Positions 4,787 to 6,814 of a stretch of 6,814 nucleotides of DNA are shown in pieces. The stretch comes from Prevotella sp. UBA1395 (GTDB taxonomy: Bacteria; Bacteroidota; Bacteroidia; Bacteroidales; Bacteroidaceae): the NCBI GenBank assembly GCA_002305235.1, contig DBQL01000088.1, forward strand, positions 1 through 6,814. The letters run 5' to 3'. Numbering within the stretch: position 1 is the stretch's first letter; the number at the start of each line of letters is the position of its first letter. The notes beneath the pieces are model-generated. The model did not search any database. It saw only the letters and a program-made list of their open reading frames with translations, and had not been told where the DNA came from. A program made the translations under genes and the position numbers.

Positions 4787-6814
4787 TTAGAATCCTTCTA
4801 AATCATAATACTCGTCCTCAAGATCGAAACTTTTCTTTTCAGGATCGGTCTTCTTGGGCGTATTGTCCTTGTTGGGAGTTGTTGTCGGTACAGGCATGGC
4901 AGACGTTGGCGAAGACGTCTTGGCATCTTTATCCGTTCCGGCACGTTTCGCCGCGGCCTTGGGAACCGCTGATGACCGGGCCGGCATCTCGTCCGCGTCT
5001 AAGATAACCTCTGCCCCATTGATGATTGTGGCACGCTCACGGACACCGGCAGGACTGACAGATGGTTTGGCTTGCGTTCCCGATGTGGGAGTAACCGTTG
5101 TGGCAGACGTGCCCGGAACAACCGGTTTTGATGATGTCGCGTTATCGGTCCGGCCGACCTCCTCAATGGGAATCACCGTAGTGCCTTGCTGAAGTACAGG
5201 TGTGACGGGCACGACGGTACCATTATTGCTTTCAGGTTCCACAGGCACGGTGGTGCTCACCGGCTGGGGTGGTGTAGCTGTCTCGGTAGGAATCAAAGTT
5301 CCGGCGGCTGTGTTTGGAACAACGGTTTGGCCTGTCTGCGATGTTGGCGTGGTAGTAACGCCTTGTGCCGGAGCAGCCGCTTGATTCTCAGGTATAGGCA
5401 ACTGTACCTCGGGAATCGTTGTTCCAACAGGTACGGTTGATTCATCCGGCGATACAAACGTGTTGTTGAGGAAATTGTCGATCTCGCTCTCAGTGACAGG
5501 TTGCCCGGAAGACGTTTCCGGTTGACTCATCACCTCTGCCGGCTCGGTAAACAGATAGAACGTGGAAACCTTGAGTGGGGCAAAGTGTTTGTTATAGAAC
5601 TGATTATATTCCTCGTAGCTGAAATTGGTTCCAAGAAGTGGAAGGTTATCCTCACTGATGATCACCGGACGGGCCTTGCCCATCAACCTGACCACATTCT
5701 CTTGTCTAAATAATTGATGGGCATATTGCAGGGCCTCATCGTAATTGCGGAATCCGGCAATTTTCATTCGGTTCACACCATCAGCCTCCTCTATGGCAAT
5801 ATCGAAATCGCGCACCATATAGCTCGTGAAATTATAGCGAGCCAACTCGAACAAGAGTTTGTTCTGATCTACGGAGTCGGGACGATAGACAAGCATGAAC
5901 ACGAAATTGGTGTTACGCTCGTTGCTCAAAGCGCGTGCTTGGAGTGAGTCGCTGTCGCTGAGCACCACACTTCTGCGTGCCCATACATTACCCAAATCGA
6001 ATTTGCCACCACGCAAGCGGCGGCCCGCTTTGACACCATTCACTATCATGCCCGCCATCTCGGCCAATTTGCTTTGGGGAAACTTCTCGACAAGCGTCTT
6101 CATATCGGCAAGACAACCTTCCCCGTCGCCATTGTTCAGTTTGCTCAAACCACCAATAAACAAGAACTTGTCACGGTTGGCACCCAGCGGGAACCGGTTC
6201 TCCGAGATACTCGTGTTGGCACTCACCTCATCAAAATGATCTCGCTTGAACGCGTCGTAAGTAGAAGCATAGAGCGAGTCTTCGATATGAACGCCCTCAC
6301 GGGCATTCTGTGTAAAATATGGGTCGGTGAGTATCTGTGTCCACTGGCTCTGCGGGAATTGGGCCTGCAACTTACCGATATAGCTCTCTGCCAACCGGCT
6401 CTCGCCAAGGCGTGAATACAACAAAAAGAGATGGTAATATGCCTCGTCCATCTTCTCGAAAGTGGGATACCGGCTCTCAAGACGCACCAACGCCTTCTTG
6501 CTGAGTGGCAGATTATCCAACTTATCCTTGAAAATGACACCACTATGATACAGCCCGTCCATGATAACCAGATTACTGGCTGTGACCTGATCATCAGTAA
6601 ACGGAATCTGTGCCAAATAGTACTCTCGCTTATGTGGGTCGTTTTGTGCGCTGTCCATGCGCTGGGCCAAGGAGTCGGCAACGGCCTGTGCCCTTGTCAC
6701 AGAATCAAGTTGGGCCTCGGTAAGATTTGCCGTCTCGTCTCCGCCACGCAGTCCGGCAACAACCGTTTGGTTGTTACGCTGCCAGTTATCCACATTCTCA
6801 CGCTTTCCCCAAAG
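4787..6814 (-). CDS. porW: PorW/SprE-like TPR protein of type IX secretion, C-terminal part (N terminus outside window)
   Basis: The frame is open to the last base of the window, reading LWGKREN before the GTG at 6793, so the true start, and any lipoprotein signal, lie beyond the edge. Numbering visible residues from that GTG (668): residues 1-270 are helical with TPR-like pairs, for example around 79-160 (aromatic/Ala/Gly pattern ending YPTF, then AYYHLFLLYSRLGESRLAESYIGKLQAQFPQ-type repeats) and 175-250. Residues 294-385 form an alpha/beta module (FVFMLVYRPDSVDQNKLLFELARYN, then GFRNYDEALQYA and ISEDN) like the C-terminal domain of SprE/PorW. A Pro/Thr/Val-rich, probably disordered tail spans 423-651, ending in FDLEDEYYDLEGF. 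PorW/SprE is a lipoprotein, periplasmic-side component required for T9SS; the assignment rests on this layout and on porX 2 nt downstream, without a search. An unrelated large TPR lipoprotein is the main alternative. Confidence 0.72.
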   Translation of the reverse strand, partial: LWGKRENVDNWQRNNQTVVAGLRGGDETANLTEAQLDSVTRAQAVADSLAQRMDSAQNDPHKREYYLAQIPFTDDQVTASNLVIMDGLYHSGVIFKDKLDNLPLSKKALVRLESRYPTFEKMDEAYYHLFLLYSRLGESRLAESYIGKLQAQFPQSQWTQILTDPYFTQNAREGVHIEDSLYASTYDAFKRDHFDEVSANTSISENRFPLGANRDKFLFIGGLSKLNNGDGEGCLADMKTLVEKFPQSKLAEMAGMIVNGVKAGRRLRGGKFDLGNVWARRSVVLSDSDSLQARALSNERNTNFVFMLVYRPDSVDQNKLLFELARYNFTSYMVRDFDIAIEEADGVNRMKIAGFRNYDEALQYAHQLFRQENVVRLMGKARPVIISEDNLPLLGTNFSYEEYNQFYNKHFAPLKVSTFYLFTEPAEVMSQPETSSGQPVTESEIDNFLNNTFVSPDESTVPVGTTIPEVQLPIPENQAAAPAQGVTTTPTSQTGQTVVPNTAAGTLIPTETATPPQPVSTTVPVEPESNNGTVVPVTPVLQQGTTVIPIEEVGRTDNATSSKPVVPGTSATTVTPTSGTQAKPSVSPAGVRERATIINGAEVILDADEMPARSSAVPKAAAKRAGTDKDAKTSSPTSAMPVPTTTPNKDNTPKKTDPEKKSFDLEDEYYDLEGF
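4793..4799 (-). promoter_or_regulatory. Shine-Dalgarno-like site for porX
   Basis: On the - strand the sequence AGAAGGA ends 8 nt before the porX ATG (4784). It lies within the last codons (Leu-Glu-Gly) of the upstream PorW-like gene, whose TAA (4789-4787) is 2 nt before the ATG. This supports the chosen porX start and suggests translational coupling. Many Bacteroidota genes do not rely on such sites, so its importance is inferred. Confidence 0.5.
4841..5527 (-). other. Pro/Thr/Val-rich low-complexity tail region of the PorW-like gene
   Basis: Codes for visible residues 423-651. By hand count, 64 of the 120 residues from 453 to 572 are Pro, Thr or Val. A degenerate unit G-T-x-x-P recurs: GTTIP (457-461), GTLIP (498-502), GTVVP (525-529), and GTTVIP (537-542), with related QTVVP (489-493) and KPVVP (556-560). 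The spacing is irregular, so it is not a strict tandem repeat. The later part (600-655) becomes Lys/Ala/Ser-rich before the acidic-aromatic C terminus. It is probably a flexible extended linker; function unknown. Confidence 0.7.

Noticed and set aside
4841..5527. Minisatellite or recombination-driven tandem array
   Set aside because: Only a degenerate peptide unit recurs, at irregular spacing; no regular nucleotide repeat unit was seen by eye.
6223..6681. 152-residue - strand frame in another phase of the PorW-like gene
   Set aside because: It overlaps the TPR coding frame on the same strand and gives a Trp/Arg/Ser-rich product typical of an out-of-frame translation, not a frameshift: the main frame is uninterrupted.
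4787..6793. GTG at 6793 as the true start of the TPR gene
   Set aside because: The same frame stays open to the window edge and reads sensible protein (LWGKREN) before it, and there is no signal peptide after the GTG, so it is most likely an internal Val.

Overview
The window looks like chromosomal core sequence from a Bacteroidota, most likely Bacteroidales of the Prevotella type. The main evidence is a response regulator fused to a PglZ/alkaline-phosphatase-like domain (PorX architecture) next to a large TPR protein with PorW/SprE features; both families are characteristic of Bacteroidota and the type IX secretion system (T9SS). The AT-rich trxA leader without a Shine-Dalgarno sequence fits the same phylum. 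This is inferred from protein features read by eye, with no database search.

The left half (1-3023) reads on the + strand: the 3' part of dnaE (replicative DNA polymerase III alpha subunit, first ~500 residues missing), tsaE (ATPase for the tRNA t6A37 modification) and trxA (thioredoxin). dnaE and tsaE are about 40 nt apart and may be co-transcribed. trxA follows an 82-nt AT-rich gap with a promoter-like element and ends in a strong intrinsic terminator preceded by two smaller hairpins.

The right half (3168-6814) reads on the - strand, converging on trxA: a PorW/SprE-like TPR protein, open through the right edge of the window and so missing its N terminus, followed after only 2 nt by porX. 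Close packing suggests one transcript carrying a T9SS structural or assembly lipoprotein and the regulator of the system. The 144 nt between trxA and porX (3024-3167) holds only 3'-end structures.

I found no mobile element, CRISPR array, tRNA or rRNA. The most interesting points are the porW-porX junction, where the last codons of the upstream gene also form a Shine-Dalgarno-like sequence for porX; the metal-site-complete PglZ domain on a response regulator without a DNA-binding domain; a Ser/Pro-rich linker in PorX; and a long Pro/Thr/Val-rich tail in the PorW-like protein, which ends in an acidic-aromatic peptide.
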